Of a stretch of 64,000 bases of DNA, positions 20,628 to 35,366 are shown in pieces (within the stretch, counting starts at the first letter, position 1; each line of letters begins with the position of its first letter). Origin of the DNA: Macrocybe gigantea. Its lineage: Eukaryota; Basidiomycota; Agaricomycetes; Agaricales; Callistosporiaceae. The translations under genes and the position numbers were made by a program. Location: positions 248,001 to 312,000 of the forward strand of contig SJRY01000272.1 in the NCBI GenBank assembly GCA_011319805.1. Reading direction: 5' to 3'. The notes under the pieces are model-generated. The model did no database searches. It was not told the DNA's origin and saw nothing but the letters and a program-made list of their open reading frames with translations.

Positions 20628-23600
20628 TCAAGTGCTAAGCACGTTCTTCCAAGTCTGTCCGCCAACATCGCTCAGCACCCGTTCGACTTCGCCCAGGTCC
20701 AGACACAGCACAACTCTCCGTTCTGCCTCCGGTTTTCGCATGGCCGCCGGACCGTCCTCCACTAGCATTGCCCTCGATGCGACAAGAGAGTCTAACACAA
20801 GCGAGAGCTCATACGGTGTCGGCTTGCGCTTGGGATCCGAGTCAGACGGAAGCACGGCCATGTATATAAAGTGCTGGTGCTGAACCTGTAAAAGAAGTTA
20901 GCCTCAACTCTTCGGGGTGAGATGGGGTCGGATGCGGATCGCACCTCTCCCCACTTGATCTGCTCCACGCCTTCGCGCTTGATACACTTCACGAGGGACG
21001 CAAGCATCATGCGCTCGTGGAAGCTGCACTTGCGCAGGTACGCCGCCGTCGGGCTGTTTTGCATCACGGTGATGACGTCCTTCACGTCGCCCACCTTCGC
21101 CACTCTCCTCTTCCCCTGGACGAGCTCTACAGTACGTCTGTCGTCGTTCAACAACGGATCATGAATGTGAGTTCGCCGGATCAGAGTCGTGCCTTCGTAC
21201 CTACAAATGTCCAACACCCTCCTTGCATCCCCGCTGATGCTGCCTACTTTCATGGCGGCGAACTTGATAGCATCCGGAGCGAACACATCCTGGGTGGCGC
21301 CTTCTTCATTTCCAAAGCTTTCCTTCGCACTGGCCAGTCGCGCATGGACAATTGTCTCCAAGTGGGATGCTTTGTACGGTTGGAAATTGATCCGGATCAT
21401 GCCTGTGACCCAGTGTCAAACTGCGAGTCGCGAGTGGTTTAGAAAAGAAGGTAGATGCACCTAAACGACTCCTGACCCGGCCAGTCATCACTCGCTCCGG
21501 GAGGTCCATTGTATTCGCGACGGCGATCACAACGAGTTTGCTCCCCACAAGCGTTGGCCAGTTGAAAAAGTTGTACACAACGTCCTGTTTCGCAGTCACT
21601 AATTGATCCAGTTCATCCATGAGCACCACGCTAGGTATATATATATATATAAGTTTGTTTGTGAGAATCAATCAAGAAAGACATACCAAGCATGTCCACC
21701 CGGCCCCCTTCCGCGTCCTCCACCACCGCTGAAGTGCCGAGTAAGAGCCTTCAAGCTCTCTTTGGCGCTGATTCTCAAATGACCATCCTTTTCTACGTCA
21801 TGGCTGGAGACAGTCTCCCAGAGAATATTATAAGCAGCAGATGGATCTGGAATCTTCAGCCCGTTGATCTCGACATAGGTAAACGGATTCATCTCCTATA
21901 TGGCGGGAGTTTAGCGAAGAACAAGAGTGCAAGGAAAGCTCGACGCATTACATTGGCTTCCGCCATTCTTTTCAGTTCTCGTACAATGGCGTGCACGGTC
22001 GCTGTTTTACCAGTGCCAGGAACGCCAGAAATATCTGCAGGAAAAACAACATCAGTTTTAACCCGCTGGAATTGACGAGAAAGAGAAAAAAAAAAGGCTC
22101 ACAAATGCATCCACCACTCCCTTCCTCCAACAAGTCACCAACACACTTGAGCACCTTCTCAAACTCTTCTTCTCTGCACGGCAACGCGTCTGGGCGATTG
22201 CCGACATGCAGAGCGTGCATGGCGCGCAGCCATGGGTCCATGGGCAGATGGCTAAAATCCTGCGTCGACGCCTTGGAGAGGTTCGCCAGCAACGCCGCCG
22301 TCTCCCTGCGAACGGGCAGCTTGCGTTTCTTGCTGCTACGTGTCGGCGTGGCCGGGTACTCGGCAGCACCGGCGCCGCGCGACGCGCTTTGAGCGCAGCT
22401 TTAGAGTGCGGCGTGGGGTGGACGAGCGTTTTGGTGCTCGCGCCGCCGCGTGGCTTGCGTGGCGTGGTTGTAGCACGCTTCGAGGGAGAGATGCTGGCAT
22501 TCCTCTTGCGCCGCCCTCTTCGAGAAGGCGTCTTTGGTGAGAAGAGCTCGTCTTCATGTTCCTCTTCGTCCGCCGTAGATGATACCTCTTTCTCTAAGAC
22601 ACCATCATCGTCTTCTTCAGACTCCGAATGTGCCGTGAATAAATCGCCGTCATCGCCGTCGTCGGTTTCGTTATCTGAACCCGCTTCAGCGTCTGACGGG
22701 TCCCATAATTTGATTTTCTTCCTTGGGGGTCTCTTCTGCGTATCTAAGGCCTTTTTAGTCCTTGAAGCTGATGCTGTTGGCTTTGTCGATTGTTCTACAG
22801 CATCCACGTCCCACAAAGTTCCGTTTCCCCAGTGCATAACGTCGTCGGTACCGTCTTCATCCGGAGGCTGGCTAGATGCTAGATGGGCGTCATGATGATG
22901 TTTGTCCCAGTCGAGTTCGAAGAATAACCGCGCATAGAGTTAACAGCCAGATGACAATAGAATGTCTGGGTTACGCCATCGTGATCCTCCGTCAACGACG
23001 GGTTTTCTTCATCGTCGCTGTCAACCTGCACTTGACGTTTTGGCCCAGGTGCACGACCACGGGTAGGTTTCTTCGGAGAGCGAGACCATTCTTCTTGTGT
23101 CCTGAGCTGGAGTTGACGGGGGTTTGGGACTTTGCTCGTCACTAGGCATTTGCCAACGATGACATCTGGAAACACAATCTCGGTCGACGTCAAGGAATAA
23201 TAAATTTCGTTCTAGACCACCTCCTCAATTAGTACATTTGTGTCTATGGAATCGATGTCTTGGTACGGACCTCAGCGTACATCCGTTTAGCCCGTATGCT
23301 GGCTAGCTCGGTCGGCCTTAAGAACCAATGGATCCGAATGTGCATTTTGCTCGCGTCGCCCTCCTGGTCCGCATCGTTCGTCTCTCCCCGTTTTCTAGGC
23401 TGCCACATGGCTGTAATGACAGCAACGCTGGGGGGTTTGCGTTTCCTGTAGAGCCCGTCCGTCTCTACCAACACCGTGTCACCCACATGGTACGTTTCAG
23501 CACCTGTGACGTTGTCTTCGGCGGTGGCTCGGGTCTTGCTCTTGGCTTTGGAGCTCGAACCGTATGTGATGAGAGTTCGCGAGCTACGAGAAGCCTGCAA

Positions 23601-23939
23601 CGGCATTGTGCCGCCAGCGGCATGCCCGTTTCTCCTCATACTGAATGACTGGTAAAAGGCGGTCTCCATTCCTCCATGGTGTGCCGAGGACGAACGGGAG
23701 CCGCCGCTTTCCTCCACTGCATTCCCATCTGACTCGACTTTGGCTAGTTCTTTCATCCTCTCGAGCTCTTCTGGCAGCAGATCTGTCTGCGGATTCGAGG
23801 ACCGGACAAATACCGCGTCGCCGACCCATTTGCACAGGATATCGGACGTGCTGGGGTTATTGTTATCGTATTTGCGAGATGGTGTGGCCAGAGGCTGAAA
23901 TCGTTTGGAGCGACGCGGTGTTTGGGGAATACCAACCAT
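20628..23939 (-). CDS. ORC1: Origin recognition complex subunit 1, BAH plus AAA+ ATPase
   Basis: ORC1 is the ATPase subunit of the origin recognition complex that licenses DNA replication. From the start at 23939 (MVGIPQTPRRSKRFQPLATP) come an N-terminal BAH domain (GDTVLVETDGLYRKRKPPSV, IRIHWFLRPTEL, EIVFPDVIVGKCLVTS), a long acidic/basic disordered linker, and the AAA+ module: Walker A GVPGTGKTATV, YVEINGLKIPDPSAAYNILW, Walker B VVLMDELDQLVTAKQDVVYN, IAVANTMDLPERVMTGRVRS and the winged-helix C-terminus. In the linker, KARRAAPVLPST and ATPTRSSKKRKLPVRRETA lie in different frames and join if one C is added at the ACCC run (plus-strand GGG at 22354-22356). The ATPase core itself is uninterrupted. 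A longer upstream start would run into the tRNA gene and is not used. Confidence 0.92.
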
Positions 23940-24087
23940 TCCGTAGTCCAAGTAGGTGTTGTCTTCGAATGAGAGCGACGCGATACGTGACTTGGTATCA
24001 CGGGACACGTGACTTGCGTGGCCTCGAGTTGCCACCTTTAGGGTGCAAAAATGGGCAGATGAATTAGAACTTCGAAAACCCCTCAAC

Positions 24088-25479
<1,392 letters not shown>

Positions 25480-25623
25480 AGCGGGGATCGGATATAGGTG
25501 TCGTGGTCATCTGTTCACAATGTTGAAGGCAGCGTTCACAGAATGATAGAGAGTCAGCGAACATAGACCCGCGCCGTGAGTTATTGACGAAGAGAGTGCA
25601 GTCTCTGAAACTGAGGCATCCAC

Positions 25624-26814
25624 CTAGGATAAACACACTACGCCTTCTGTTGACCAAGTTTCTCTCTGCCTCTCTCTTTCCCGCTTCTTCTCCTCCCTGA
25701 TCTTCCGCGCGTTCTCTTCCCACAGCCGCGTCTTCTCTCCATTCAACTCTGTCTTTCTCTCGTCCGCCATCCGCGAATACGCCTTCCGCACTTCGTCTAT
25801 GCTCGTTGCGACGAGGTTCAAACACTGCAGCCGCAGCCTGTTGTCGTTCACGAACCGGACGACGTTGTCGCTCAGCTGCTTCTCACGGCGGAGGTCCTCC
25901 TTTGGCAAGCTCGCAAAGCGGGCCAGCCGCAGCACGTCAAGCGAGGCGGTTCGCTTGGCCGCGCCCTTGCCTGCCTCCGTGCCCAGTGAAACGGACGCAA
26001 ACGCAGCAGCGGTTCTGCTAGGAAACTCGCCCGAGCCGCCGCGCACCTCGCCGCACTTGACCCAGCGCGTCCCGTCCGAGCCACTCCGCTGGTAGTGCTC
26101 GATGGACCAGCCGGAGCCCGGCGCGGCGCCCTTGGGGTCTTCGAATACGCGCATGACGTAGTGGTCTTCGAAGAACAGGAGGCGCCTCGCGTACAGCTCG
26201 GCGAGCTCTCGGAGCAGCGTCGGGTCGTGCTCGCGGCACGGTTGTGGCGCTGCTTTCGGAACGTCGGGTTGCAGCGAGGACGCAACGGGTGCAGAGGTGG
26301 GTTGTCCTTGTCCTTTCTGTTTGGTGCTACATCTTCTGAACTCCGAGGACTGGTCTGCGGCTTTTGAAGCCGGGTTTTGGTCCTGTGGCTCGTTCCCTCC
26401 GTAGCCAAGCTCGCTGGCCACGCTGCCCCAGAGCTTCCGATGGCACACCTGCCGAGCCCCCCTTGAATCAGTTCTGCGCAAAAATCATCTGAGGCTGTTC
26501 TTTGCCCGGGAGACGCACGTTTCTGAAGCCTCCGTGAATTCTCACAATGAAATGGAAGGTGAAAAGGTCGATTTTCCTGCCTCGGACGTGGATGGTTTCC
26601 AAAAGCTTTTCTAGCATGTTTGCGTACGCGGCGACGGGGACGGGCTCGAGGTTTCGAGGTGTATGGGAGGAAAGATATGCACATGAAAGTGTCCGTCGGC
26701 TTTTTGATATACAAGAATGGAGGTGGCTGACATCGAGGCGGCTGGCGCCAAGGCAATGAGAGTGATTCCTATGGCTCTACCACGACCTTTGGTTTTACCA
26801 TGCATAGTTGGCAA
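25624..26814 (-). CDS. ARID-domain protein, paralog A
   Basis: The N-terminal half shows an ARID (AT-rich interaction) DNA-binding domain: VRGRKIDLFTFHFIVRIHGG, then across an intron FRNVCHRKLWGSVASELGYG. A later conserved block is KEDLRREKQLSDNVVRFVND, a charged coiled coil (ARKIREEKKRERERQRE) and the C-terminus STEGVVCLS. The last parts are shared with the neighbouring paralog B, so the two arose by tandem duplication. The intron inside the ARID domain is at the same position in both. The exon carrying MSATSILVYQKADGHFHVHI joins VPVAAYANMLEKLLETI only if one base is added near 26636-26644. The start (26814 or 26733) is uncertain. Likely a nuclear DNA-binding protein of unknown target. Confidence 0.66.
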
Positions 26815-26888
26815 AACGACAGACGTGCTGGGTGATTAACAAGTAGACGGTTGGGAAGTCAAAGAACAATGCATCGTTACAATTACAG

Positions 26889-28229
26889 TCAGGACAGACA
26901 AACCACGCCTTCCGTTGAGCCACTAAGTCGCCGTCTATCTCTTTCTCCCTTCTGCACCTCCCTGATCCTCTTCGCATTCTCTTCCCACACTCGCTCCTTC
27001 TCCCCGCTCAGCTCCGCCTTCCTCGCTTCCTCAATCTGCTCAACGTCTTTCCTCAATTTCTCCAGACGTGTGGCAAAGGCGTCTAAATAACGCAACTGCA
27101 GCCTGTTGTTATCTACGAACTGGACGACGCTGTTACTCAGCTGCTTCTCGAGGCGGAGGTCCGCTGCGTTCAGATGCGCGAGGCGAGCCAGCTGAGACAC
27201 GCACAGGGGAACAGTCTGCTTTATGTCTGCAGTTTGCGGGCGCTCGTCTGAAGCAGCAGGTATTCGGACATTTCCACTTTCAGGACTCCTCTTGTCGTCA
27301 TTTTCTTTCGGCTGTTCCAGGTGTTCTACTGCGCGATTTTCTTCTTGCAGGCCTTCATCAAAACAGAGTGGAGGTGAAGATACTGCGTCGTCGCCCGCAG
27401 AGCTCTCCACGATGTTTTTTTCCTGTGCATCCTCATTGGAACAAATCGGCTCGCCCGGGTTTTCGCTTTCGCCTTCGGGGACTGGCTTGTTGTCTTTTTT
27501 CGAGTACTGGTTGAGTAGCCAGTCCAGACAGTATGCAAACGTGTCGTCATTGTACGGCACGAACCAGCTAGTATCCACTTTCGGAGCGACCCTGTAAAGC
27601 CACATGATGAAAACGTCGTCGAACCACACGAGGAGCTCCTCGTATGAGGCAGCTAGGTCTTCCAGGAACTCGAGGTCGTAGCCACCGCTTCCCGTAGCCT
27701 CAGACGGGATTGGGTTCTGGATATTTGGCGGGGTCTCTGGTTTTGCGGTGTTCGGGTTGGATAATACGGGAGCACCCGCGGTGGCTTTCCCTTTCTTTTT
27801 CTTTTTCTTGCTTTTCTTGGAGGTTGAAAGGACGTCTGCTGCCTTTGCGATCTGATTCTCTGTTTCTGCCACGCTTCCCAGAACCCGAGTTTATCGGCAA
27901 CGACGTGCCAGACGTTGCGCTGGCTCACCTAAACATTCTCTCGTCAATCTCTCAAAGGAAAAAAAGAGGCACGCTCGCGAGGGGGCACTTACGTTGCTGA
28001 AGCCGCCAGTGGAAAGGACGGCGAGGTGAAAGTCGTAAGCATCGATTTCCTCGCCCCGGACGTAGACAGATGAGTAGATCGGCCCTCTGGCCATCTCAGA
28101 GGCCTGGCAGGCATAGAGCATGTCAAAGTCTTCCTTTTCCAGGAACGGCATCAGAAAATGTCGGGCGTGACCACCAGGCTCTGGTATGGTGACGTCGAAG
28201 CGGCTGATGTCGGTGTCGTCCACGTCCAT
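26889..28229 (-). CDS. ARID-domain protein, paralog B
   Basis: The first exon (MDVDDTDISRFDVTIPEPGG at 28229) and the second together form an ARID domain: VRGEEIDAYDFHLAVLSTGG, FSN, intron, VSQRNVWHVVADKLGF. A lysine-rich stretch (TSKKSKKKKKKGKATAGA) resembles a nuclear localisation signal. An aromatic-rich segment (ELLVWFDDVFIMWLYRV) and an acidic linker follow, then the block shared with paralog A (LRLEKQLSNSVVQFVDNNRL) and the same C-terminus STEGVVCLS. The frame changes directly after the ARID domain (LGF versus GSVAETENQIAKAADV) and is restored by one extra G at the run whose plus-strand CCC is 27877-27879. A TATATAAATC box lies about 110 nt upstream. Function beyond DNA binding is inferred. 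Confidence 0.7.
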
Positions 28230-28340
28230 TTCGTGTCCCAGACTGAGAATATTGTGTTGCAGAGATGGTTTGGGAAGCGCAAAGACTTTGGACTATGAGT
28301 GTCCGCGATAGAGGAATGAAGAGCAGATCCGGTGCCACGG

Positions 28341-28350
28341 TGATTTATAT
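28341..28350 (-). promoter_or_regulatory. TATA box of ARID paralog B
   Basis: TATATAAATC on the minus strand, about 110 nt upstream of the start codon at 28229. Paralog A has only about 75 bp between it and the stop codon of paralog B, so it has a much more compact promoter. Confidence 0.45.
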
Positions 28351-28829
28351 ACAGTCATTTTCCAGGTCAAAGCAGGTAGACAGACGAGCATTGTCCAGAA
28401 CAAGATTATTCGCTAAAGCTGCGCCGGGCCACATTGGTTTTTAGCCACACTTGCATCCCATCAGTACCGGCCCATTAGAGAGTCCCCTAGTCGAGCGGAC
28501 GAAAGCAATATCAGAGGAGGAAAATGTGGCAACAGAGGGAAGAAGGGCTAGTTGCTTACCAGATGTCATGCTTGCAAACGGCTTTCAGTGTGGTTGCTGA
28601 ACTTGACAAAGGTTGTGGCCTTGCACAGCCACATGCGTGCCGCCAGTTTCCCTTATCTGGCACTACAGATGGAGTCATCATTGATCCCGAGCAACTAGCA
28701 CCTAGGGCTCGCTCGAGCACCTCGTCAGAACACAACCCAGCAGGCCGAGTTCTCATCGAGCTCGCAAAGTCAGGCGACCTGTTTCAGCCATCCAGATTTC
28801 CAGCTTGCATCGCACAACGGCAACCCAAG

Positions 28830-31800
28830 ATGGTCAAAGGCAGCGGCAAGTCGTCTGCCACCTCGGCTACGCGTAAAAAGCACGCAAGGAAGGCTACCGC
28901 TGCGTCAGGCGCTCAGGAGGAGCCCATGCAGAAAGAGAGGAAGCCAAAGAAGGAAAAAGGCGCGAAGAAGAAGGAGCCCCGAGTCAAGATGTACATTCCG
29001 CCTGTGAAGCCGGCCCCGATCCAGCCTGACCCGCTGGAAACCACCGGATTGGCACACACGCTGCCTCCAGAGCTTCTCATCATATTGCGAAGTTTCACGA
29101 AAAAGGCCCAGATTACGAAGATCCGCGCTCTGGAGGAGCTGCAGGTGTATATTTACAAGCGGAGGAAAGGCAGTGAAGATGAAGGCTCGGTTTACGAATT
29201 GTGCGAGATGTTACCGGTCTGGGTACGTTCCGCCTTGCTCTGAACCTGCGTCGCCATATTCATCAGACAACGTCCACGACAGTTGCATCATTTGCCCGCA
29301 CTGCTTCTCCATCCATCGCGCCGGGTCCGACTCCTCGCCACGAACGTCCACACTAGTTTGCTACAGCTACCTGATGTGCAGGACCGCATGTCCCACAACT
29401 TTCGGCATGTCTGTTCTCTTTCCCAGCTTGAGAGCATATTCGGGTCTTGGTGTCTCGCGGCGCACGATATCGACAGGGCGGTATCTCTGACGACGCTCAA
29501 GTCATGGACGAACATCACAACTACGAAACATGACGATGGCGTGTTATTCACTGAATCTCTTTTTGCCTTGACGTCCAACTTCATTCAGAGAGCGGCCTTG
29601 GACCCGAACGGCGTGTACTTCTATCTTAACCCTCAACCTCCACCTCCACCCCTCCGCCTAGCAAGAAAGGATCTCGCCAGAAAGAGCCTGAACAGAACAG
29701 CCGATCTAAAGCGGAGGCAAGCGAAGAAAGCGAAGAGGACCGCAACGCCCGATTACGCGTTGGTGCATTTGGCGCCATCCGATGGATACTTGGTACGTAC
29801 GGCCGTCTTTCGTCTGTTTTGCCTCTGATCCTTATTTGCTGGGTTGTAAGGGGCATCATGCGACAAACCACCTGATGATCTTGTAGAGTTCTTCAAGAAT
29901 CCCCACTATGGACATCTCTGTACTACGCGGAGCATCCACCATTCGCTGAAATTGCTAGCTTCGGTTTTGGCCAGCCTCCCGTCCGCAAAGCTGCTTGGGG
30001 TCTTCTACAACATCTTCTGACATCTTGGAAAGGTAGATTCCAGTTAACTACTCAAAGTAATCTAGCTCATGGCGGAAAAGGTCATCTGGACACACTCTTC
30101 CCTGTTTTCAGTACCTTCATTCTGCGGTCAGCTTGGGTTGAACCTGATACAAATGTCCATGCCGTCATGTGGCAGCCCCTTCTGACATTCCTGAAAAGTG
30201 AGCATTTTACACCTCTTTTTATCGTAGCTCGTTTTTGACCATCGTCTAGCATTTTCGAGTGCTTGGGAGATCGACTACCACCACCGTGGGCCGAGCGAGG
30301 AAGAGGAGGAATCGGAAGATGAAGAGGAAAACGGGGAATCTGCCATGTTGGCCTCAAAAACCGCTGCGGAACAAAACAAGGCACCGTCTGCAGCCTATCA
30401 GGAATTCTTGCACTTCCTCGAATCTGGCTGCTCAGGTTCGCCACTGCAAGGGTACCCCTCCGTGCTCGTGATCATATCCACCATTCCATCCTCGGTATGC
30501 CTCTCGATCGTTTCGTCGATTGCATTTCTAAATGTGCCGCATTTCTGGGTTCTACAGGTGATGGCATCCGTGTCGCCAGAGGATCCTCTTGCCGCACTCT
30601 TCTCCTCTTTCTGGAAAGTCCTGGACTCCCGCGCTCTCACGTCGCTCCAGCGTTCTGTGACGTCTGCGGCATTGCTTTCCTCGCTGCTCGAATGCATGAC
30701 CTTCCTGTCAAGCGCCTCCGCGCCGGTAATGGGAATGAAGTGTTGCTGCCCCGAGCGCTGCCTGGATCGCATGTCCTGAGCGTTGAGCAGGCATCCCAGG
30801 TGTTGGCGTCGGAACAGGTCAAGCGAGCGTGGGACGAGGTGCTGAGCAAGAGGCTAAGAGTTGAACTCGCGCGGCGGCGAGGCTGATCGGGCATACGCTG
30901 ATCTCTCTGCATGAGATCGACGACGGTGCTTCCCTTCCCTTTCCCGCGTTGTATTGCCGGCCCGACTCACTATTTTCTTGCATTCCAGGTTTATTCCGTG
31001 CGGTTTGGGAAACGCTTAGTGTCTCGGTAAAGCGTGGCGCGGATGTCGATCCTTCTATGGTTTCTACGTTCTTGAAAGTCTTTCACGACCAGACGAGGCA
31101 TGTTCCGACTCTGACAAGGGCTACTGATGAGTTGCTGGAGGATGTCTTGGCTGTGGCCTTGTCCGACTGCGAAAACCGACTCGTGAACGAACGAGCGGAA
31201 GATGTTGCTGCAGAAGGTTCCTTCCCACTGCTCGTGGACGTGTTCGACCAGTTCCGAGATGCATTGTTTGACAATGATGACTTCACACAGGTATGGCGGC
31301 TCTTTCGTCTTGCATTCAGACTTTGACCCATACCTTTTGCTAACGCATCAGCGTGTCGACGATCTCATGGCGAGAAATTCCTTGCTACTCTTGAAGCTCT
31401 CCCCATCTTTGCTTTTGACATATTTGTCGCATCGGAAGGACGAGGAGAAATGTCGCGCCGTCTGGCATGGTGTCCTGCTGAGCATCTCGCAAGCGCAGGA
31501 TGTCAGCGTGGCCTCCCTCCGTCCACTTTTGGATGCCGCCCAGCGCGGCGCTCTCCCGTCATGTCTTAGGCCAGACGCTGGGGAAGTAGATTCGTTGTTT
31601 GAAGGACTGCTGACGGAGGCTTTGGCGGGTGAATCTGTCCAGTTCGATTTCGTGCAGCGAGTCCTACAAACACCTGGTGCGTTTGCTCCCAGTCCACTTG
31701 CCTACGCCGCTGACACCCCGATGCGATCGTTCTGCTTCAGACTACTTTCTGTCTGAGAATGGATATGTCCGTTCCGTGGACTGCATAGTTTCGACCTTCC

Positions 31801-34800
31801 TTTCGTTGATGGATCTCGCGCTGCAGGATACGGAGTTTAATAATTTTTACTCTTTGAAGCCACTGCTCGACTTCATCTCGACGTTGCTCAACCACCCTCC
31901 GCGAGCATTCCCGTCAACAAATCTCGATGCGGTGTTGCCTGACGTCTTTCTCTGTGTCCATCTTTTCCCGATCTATTTTGAATCGGGCATAGGGCCTTCT
32001 TTGACGCGGCGGAGCATGTTTGGAGCCGGTGGCAAGAGCTCTCATCAGGCGACGCCAAGGGGCTCGTCGAAGCTCGGATTAGGGAGAAATTAAAGAGCAT
32101 CTCGTGTGATACACAGATGAGACCAACGTAAGAGCTGATTTATGTGTGGCGAGCTTTCCAAGACTGAAGTTTCCTCAAAGGTCCAACGATCTTCTCGAAA
32201 TGTTGTCGCATCCGCTGTCCGGCATCACACTCAAGATTCCCAACGACATATTCCCTACACAAGCGGAAATCGAGGGCATGCTTGCTGAACTCCCCGGTGA
32301 TGCTCTTGACCCAAGCGTAGCTGTCATTGATGCCTTGGTGCCCCCTGCATCTGCTTTCTCCAAGAGTGGCTCTCGTCCGCAGGCATATGACGCGCAAGGC
32401 TTTTCCTCCTATGCTCGCATCATCGGGACGCTCTTGCACGCTTTCATACAGAACCGTCAGCTTGCCAAGCAGAATATATGGGCCCTACGCCATTTCCTCG
32501 CGTTGAAAGTCCACGCAAAGGATTATCTCTCCGTTCGATATGCCGACAACCCTGTCTTTGGATCTGTCGTTACGGATGCATCGTTGCTCGATCTTGTATC
32601 CAGGGCTGATCAGCTCTTCACCTATGTCTTGACTTCCTTCTCGGACGACGGCTGGAGCAAGTCGGCTCTCACTTGCCTTTCGGACGGCAAACCTCAGGAT
32701 GGTCTGTCGCCTTTGTCTCGCCTGTTAGTCGATGCCGTGAAGAAAGCAATCGAATGGAATTCTGCGAGAGATTGTCGTATCCTTAAGCACATATTGCAGC
32801 ATATTCTCCCGGATGCTGGTCCGGATGAGACTGACCGTTGGCTTGTTTTGGCTCGGAAATTGGAGCGCGATGGTTTGTTTCCTGTCACAAATGAGTGTGC
32901 ATTGTACTCACAGTGCTATTTGCTTCAGCTCCGGAGGTGTCAATGACAATCATTTATGCAATTGTTCAATACGGTTCGGAACCGCCACGGCTCGATAGGT
33001 ACAGGAACGAACTCGCGGCTAGTGTGTTAGGCATACCGCCTGGCAAGGCGAACGTGCAAGGACTTTTGACCTTAAGAAAACTGACGGCCAGCGCTCCGAA
33101 AGTGGACTCGGATATTATCTTCTTGCCTCAACAGAGGGCTGTCAACTTGGTCAAAGCATGCCAGCAATGGGTTGCGTCAGACGAGGACATTGAGGAAGAG
33201 GTCGAAAGCGCTATGACATCGGTTTTCATGCACCTCGCCCCCATTCTTCAAGATGTTCCCGGAGGTCATTGGGATTTCATATTTGACGTGCTAGAAAACA
33301 ACATTGAGGTGTGTTGGCTACCTAGCCTGAGCCAGGGAACGCTAAAGTAATGTTCATCCAGAATTCTTCGTTAACGGAAGACTCTACACTTCCGGCACTA
33401 GCGAACGCCCTCCACTTGGTTATCTCCATCACTGATTTGACAGCTACGAACAAAGCACTCCAAGCCGTATGGCAGGAGCGTAAAACGCCAGTCATGAAAC
33501 TCATCAGAGATTTGGCAATGGTGCCAGTAGGTGAGGGTATCTGTTGCTTGTCCTTTTTGCTGTCTTTGAACTGACGATATCAAAGATAGGAAGATGGTTT
33601 CGGAACCGAGGTCTTTATGTCGTGGCCTCGTTCTTGCCATTGTCCAGACATTACCAGACTCTTTTATTGACGAAAATACACTTGCAAAAGTTTGTTGTAC
33701 TGCAATTAGTTATGCCTTTGATACTGATACTTTATTTAGACGTCGCATCTCGTCACCGATTCTTCTGTCAGCGTACAGACCATGGCCTATTCATTCTTGC
33801 AAAAAGCTGCCAAGAAGCACACGGAATTCCTGGTCATTGAAGCCGGCGTAGATTCTGAGGATACGTTTAAAGCCGAACTTCCTACAGAGATTATCGAGAT
33901 ACTACAGCAGAATTTCGAGGGAGGGGACAGCGAATCCTACGTAAGGGTCTGAGCATCGCGTACCTCCTGCATAACTGACAAAGTGCGTAGACTATCTTCA
34001 GTTGCCTTCTCGGATGGATGCTTGTTTTCGACATGTTTCAGGACGCGGTAAGCCATCGCTGAACAATTCATTTCCTTTCTACTCACAACAAGTTTAAGAG
34101 TCTCAAAGTTCGATCAAGCTACATCGACCAACTCCGCAATCTAGACATGATAGGGTCATATCTCATGCCCATGATTATCAATATCTTATCTCTTGACCAA
34201 GGACAGTCGAAGGCGTTCAAGTTAGATTTCTGGGCTGTGGATGAGTTCTATGTGCAATGCAAGTATTATCCTGTTCTCCCAAAATCCCCGCTTTGGCTCA
34301 ATATAAATTCAGACTTTGATGCATCTACGCCATTCAGTATCCCAGTCCTCACAGCCCACATCTACTATCGTGCCCTCTTAACGGTCCCATCGTTGATCCA
34401 TAACTGGGTACTTGATTGCAAAGACCGCCAGCTGTCTGCGAGTATTACAAACTATACCTCTCAGTATTTCTCTCCAGTCATCATCAAAACCGAGCTTTCC
34501 CGCGTCAAAGGCGGCGAGGCAGCTGGCCAGCTTGTGGACGACAGTTTCAGCGTCAAGGTCTCGACTTCTGTGAACGAGGTCACAGCTTCTTATTTGGTCG
34601 ACGAGCATCAGCTCGAGATCAAGTTGAAGATCCCATCGGATTGGCCGCTGCACAAAATCGAGATCAAGGACGTTCAGCGGGTCGGCGTAGATGAGAATCG
34701 GTGGAGAGCTTGGATTCTAGCCGTCCAGCAGACGTTGTGGTCGCATGCAAGTCATCTCACTTTTGTGCGCTTCTCAAATTTGACGCCATTTCCTTTCGTC

Positions 34801-35141
34801 AGAATGGCAGGATCATCGACGGCCTCGGGCTTTTCAAGAAAAACCTGACCCTGCATTTCGAAGGCCAAGTGGAGTGCGCTATCTGTTATTCGTACGTTCG
34901 CTTCCTCTCTGCTTGGAATGATCTCGGGGCTGATCGCACCTGAAAATAGCATCATCAGCGTCATGGATGGCAGCCTTCCCCGCAAGCCGTGCAAAACATG
35001 CAGAAATCGTTTCCACGCTGCATGCCTCTTCAAGGTCTGTTCCCGCTGCCTTTGACGACAAGCTCTGCTGAGCGTTTTTCACAGTGGTTCAAAACTAGTC
35101 ATTCGTCCAGCTGTCCTCTGTGTCGATCGGACATATTCTAA
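28830..35141 (+). CDS. LTN1: Listerin E3 ubiquitin ligase (ribosome quality control)
   Basis: Listerin is the large E3 ligase that ubiquitinates nascent chains stalled on 60S ribosomes. The start MVKGSGKSSATSATRKKHAR and the N-terminal LTN domain (LPPELLIILRSFTKKAQITK, IRALEELQVYI) lead into long HEAT-like helical repeats. The far C-terminus has the RING-CH-type finger: VECAICYS, PRKPCKTCRNRFHAACLFK, WFKTSHSSSCPLCRSDIF, stop at 35141. Many introns are present. The frame has to be shifted by one added G or C at several places to keep conserved helices joined: about 29649-29652, 30704-30705, 30866-30870 and 31992-31994, with a less clear change near 31720. This matches the window-wide indel pattern. 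A longer upstream frame from 28524 is not conserved and is not used. Confidence 0.9.
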
Positions 35142-35366
35142 CTATCTAATCTATTCTCCCCGCTACTGTATCATCTCCTTCCTAATTATAGACGAGAACG
35201 AGGTGCGATAGATAGTGCAACTATTGATAGCCCTACACCCCATTATGTATAACCACAGAGAAGAGAATGCCCGTCCGAAGCATATTGATACATAAAGTCT
35301 AGTCAGATAGTTAGCAGATTCATTCCACACGGATCCCACTCTCAAGACAAAGGTAGAGGAGCGGAA

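Noticed and set aside
28524..28829. Upstream extension of LTN1
   Set aside because: The in-frame sequence before MVKGSGK shows no listerin similarity and reads like a leader or promoter.
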